Assembly (NCBI RefSeq): GCF_024195285.1
Contig: NZ_JALHBS010000053.1
Location: 1-64,000, forward strand
Length of the DNA: 64,000 bases
Direction: 5' to 3'
Source: Aurantimonas marianensis
GTDB lineage: Bacteria > Pseudomonadota > Alphaproteobacteria > Rhizobiales > Rhizobiaceae
Made by a program: the position numbers and the translations under genes. The notes under the pieces are model-generated. The model saw only the letters and a program-made list of their open reading frames with translations, had not been told where the DNA came from and ran no database searches. Shown piece by piece: positions 62,306 to 64,000 of this stretch (position 1 is the first letter of the stretch; each line of letters starts with the position of its first letter).

Positions 62306-64000
62306 TCAAGCTGCCTTTTCGCGGGCGCGGCGGGGCAGGTGCGCGACGATATTCTCGATCATGCGCATGCCCGCCTCGCCGCCGAGGCTCATGATGCTTT
62401 CGGGATGGAACTGCACCGCCGCGACCGGCTCGGTCCGGTGCTCGAAGGCCATGACGATGCCGTCGTCGGTCTCCGCCGTCACCTCGAACTCCTTCGCCGG
62501 GCAGGCCGGAAAAGATGATGCCGGGCGTGGTGACGCGAATGCGCGACGGCTTGCCATGGACCGGCACATGCAGGGTGCGCAAGCTTCCGCCATAGGCCTC
62601 GGCGAGCGCCTGCAGCCCGAGGCAGACGCCGAAGATCGCGCAGCCGCGCTGACGGGCGGCGGCGATCGTGCCCTTGCAGTCGAAGTCGGACGGATTGCCC
62701 GGCCCCGGCGACAACACCACGAGATCGGGATCGACGCGGTCGAAGATCTCGGCCGGAACCGGCGTGCGGACGGTCGAGACGGTCGCGCCGGTCTGGCGGA
62801 AGTAATTGGCCAGCGTGTGGACGAAGGAATCCTCGTGATCGACCAAAAGGACACGCAACCCCTCGCCCACCCTGGCCGCGTCGCGCTCGGCGCCAGCAGC
62901 ATTGGACGCGCCGGCCTCACGGATCGCGCCGATCAGCGCCGAGGCCTTCAACTCGGTCTCGGCCTCTTCCTCCTCCGGATTGGAATCGTACAGCAGCGTC
63001 GCGCCGGCCCGCACCTCGGCGATGCCGTCCTTCAGCCGGATCGTGCGCAGCGTCAGACCGGTGTTCATGTCGCCGTTGAAATGCACCATGCCGACGGCGC
63101 CGCCATACCAGGCGCGCGGGCTCTTCTCGCTGTTCTCGATGAAGCGCATGGCCCACAGCTTCGGCGCGCCGGTCACCGTCACCGCCCAGGCATGGGACAG
63201 GAAGGCGTCGAAGGCGTCCATGCCGTCGCGCAGCCGGCCCTCGATGTGGTCGACCGTATGGATCAGCCGCGAATACATCTCGATCTGCCGCCGGCCGATG
63301 ACGCGCACGGAGCCCGGATCGCAGACCCGGCTCTTGTCGTTGCGGTCGACATCGGAGCACATCGTCAGCTCCGATTCGTCCTTCTTGGAATTGAGCAGCT
63401 TCAGGATCTGCTCGGAATCGGAAATGGCGTCCTCGCCGCGCTTGATGGTGCCGGAAATCGGACATGTCTCGACCCGCCGGCCGTTGACGCGCACGAACAT
63501 CTCCGGCGAGGCGCCGATCAGAAATTCATTCTCGCCGAGATTGATCAGAAACGAATAGGGCGAGGGATTCACCGCCTTCAGCCGCCGCGAGATTTCCGAA
63601 GGCTTGTGCTCGGCGCGCTCGTAGAACACCTGGCCGGGAACCACCTCGAAGAGGTCGCCGCGCATGAACTTCGCCTTGGCGGCGCGCACCAGTTCGGCAT
63701 ATTCGCCGGGCTTGTGATCGCCGCGCGGCGGGATGCGTTCGGAGGGCGCAAAGGGCGCGTCCGGGCCGCCGCCCGCGAGCCCCTCGGTCGAAACGCCGTT
63801 CCTAGCGAAATCGTAGCGGGTCAGGAAGGCCGCGGCGGAGTAGTGATCGACCTCGAGCAAGTCGTCCGGCAGATAGAGCAAGAGGTCGCGGCGGTCCGGA
63901 TCGCGCTCCAGCACTTCCTCGACCGGATCGAACTGATAAGCGAGATCGTAGCCGAAGGCACCGTAGAGACCGAGATCGCGATCCTCCTCGGAGCGGAACA
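62306..64000 (-). pseudogene. trpE: TrpE(G) anthranilate synthase, glutaminase domain frameshifted; 5' end off window
   Basis: The fused enzyme makes anthranilate from chorismate and glutamine. The synthase half is intact where visible, with [45 protein letters not shown] and [20 protein letters not shown]. The TrpG half begins [20 protein letters not shown] and has [10 protein letters not shown] and the nucleophile GVCLGLQA. After IIFSGLP the frame is lost near 62491-62505. The rest, [19 protein letters not shown], then [12 protein letters not shown] with the catalytic His and Glu, is in another frame and ends at 62306. Homologues have about 17-20 residues with a conserved RYHS in between, so a small deletion is likely. 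The upper part runs off the right edge. Confidence 0.88.

Overview
The window is 64 kb of GC-rich chromosomal DNA whose gene content and order fit the alphaproteobacterial order Hyphomicrobiales (Rhizobiales). The signs are a mraZ-rsmH-ftsL-ftsI division cluster beside rnpB, a petABC operon next to apt and trmL, the chain lgt / midA-like methyltransferase / pgeF / M24 protein / lipoprotein / prs, a one-piece trpE(G) gene, and alphaproteobacterial-type intergenic repeats. The family cannot be fixed from sequence alone. Most of the window is core chromosome, with two small accessory patches and a few broken genes.

Layout. 1-2.6 kb (minus): start of the division and cell-wall cluster (ftsI cut by the left edge, ftsL, rsmH, mraZ), with a candidate MraZ operator and a candidate CtrA box upstream. 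3.1-3.6 kb (minus): RNase P RNA. 3.8-8.4 kb: peptidoglycan enzymes (SLT transglycosylase, amidase, GH25 lipoprotein, MltB-type transglycosylase) and a TerB/DnaJ protein. 8.4-10.8 kb (plus): electrophile-stress operon of a TetR repressor with palindromic operator, an NADPH oxidoreductase and a DJ-1/PfpI protein. 11-12.9 kb: a PHB-depolymerase-type esterase with a PhaR-like palindrome upstream, and an EF-hand protein. 13.2-19.2 kb (plus): lgt to prs. 19.9-20.5 kb: BrnT/BrnA toxin-antitoxin locus with a frameshifted toxin. 20.7-24.3 kb (plus): rplY, pth, ychF and two MaoC genes. 24.6-27 kb: a PAS-GGDEF-EAL protein and a palindromic intergenic repeat. 27.1-31.1 kb (minus): apt, a monooxygenase-fold protein and petABC. 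31.4-31.9 kb: ParD with a broken ParE. 31.9-36.4 kb: paired ABC exporters and trmL. 36.5-38.2 kb: accessory patch (DUF4160/DUF2442 pair, HNH nuclease remnant, inverted repeat, hairpins and tandem repeat). 38.2-44.3 kb: mechanosensitive channel, hemF, cca, NUDIX and DUF1285 genes. 44.5-51.4 kb (plus): a tightly overlapping MoxR-DUF58-BatA-like operon. 51.5-55.4 kb: single housekeeping genes, one with a CtrA-type box at its promoter. 55.5-59.9 kb (minus): leuA with a leucine-rich leader peptide, coupled to a thiamine-diphosphate enzyme and an alpha/beta hydrolase. 60-62.2 kb: a histidine kinase and a CDF metal exporter. 62.3-64 kb (minus): trpE(G) cut by the right edge, with an out-of-frame deletion in its glutaminase domain.

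Functionally the window serves envelope growth (division cluster, murein hydrolases, Lgt, PgeF), respiration (cytochrome bc1), heme, leucine and tryptophan synthesis, and translation quality (Pth, RplY, YchF, TrmL, CCA enzyme, RNase P). The best leads are regulatory and degenerative: a leucine attenuator, candidate CtrA, MraZ, PhaR and MerR-type sites, two toxin genes broken next to intact antitoxins, the TrpG deletion, and an unexplained structured and repeated stretch at 37.4-38.2 kb. I found no clearly novel defence system, prophage, IS element, CRISPR array or tRNA.
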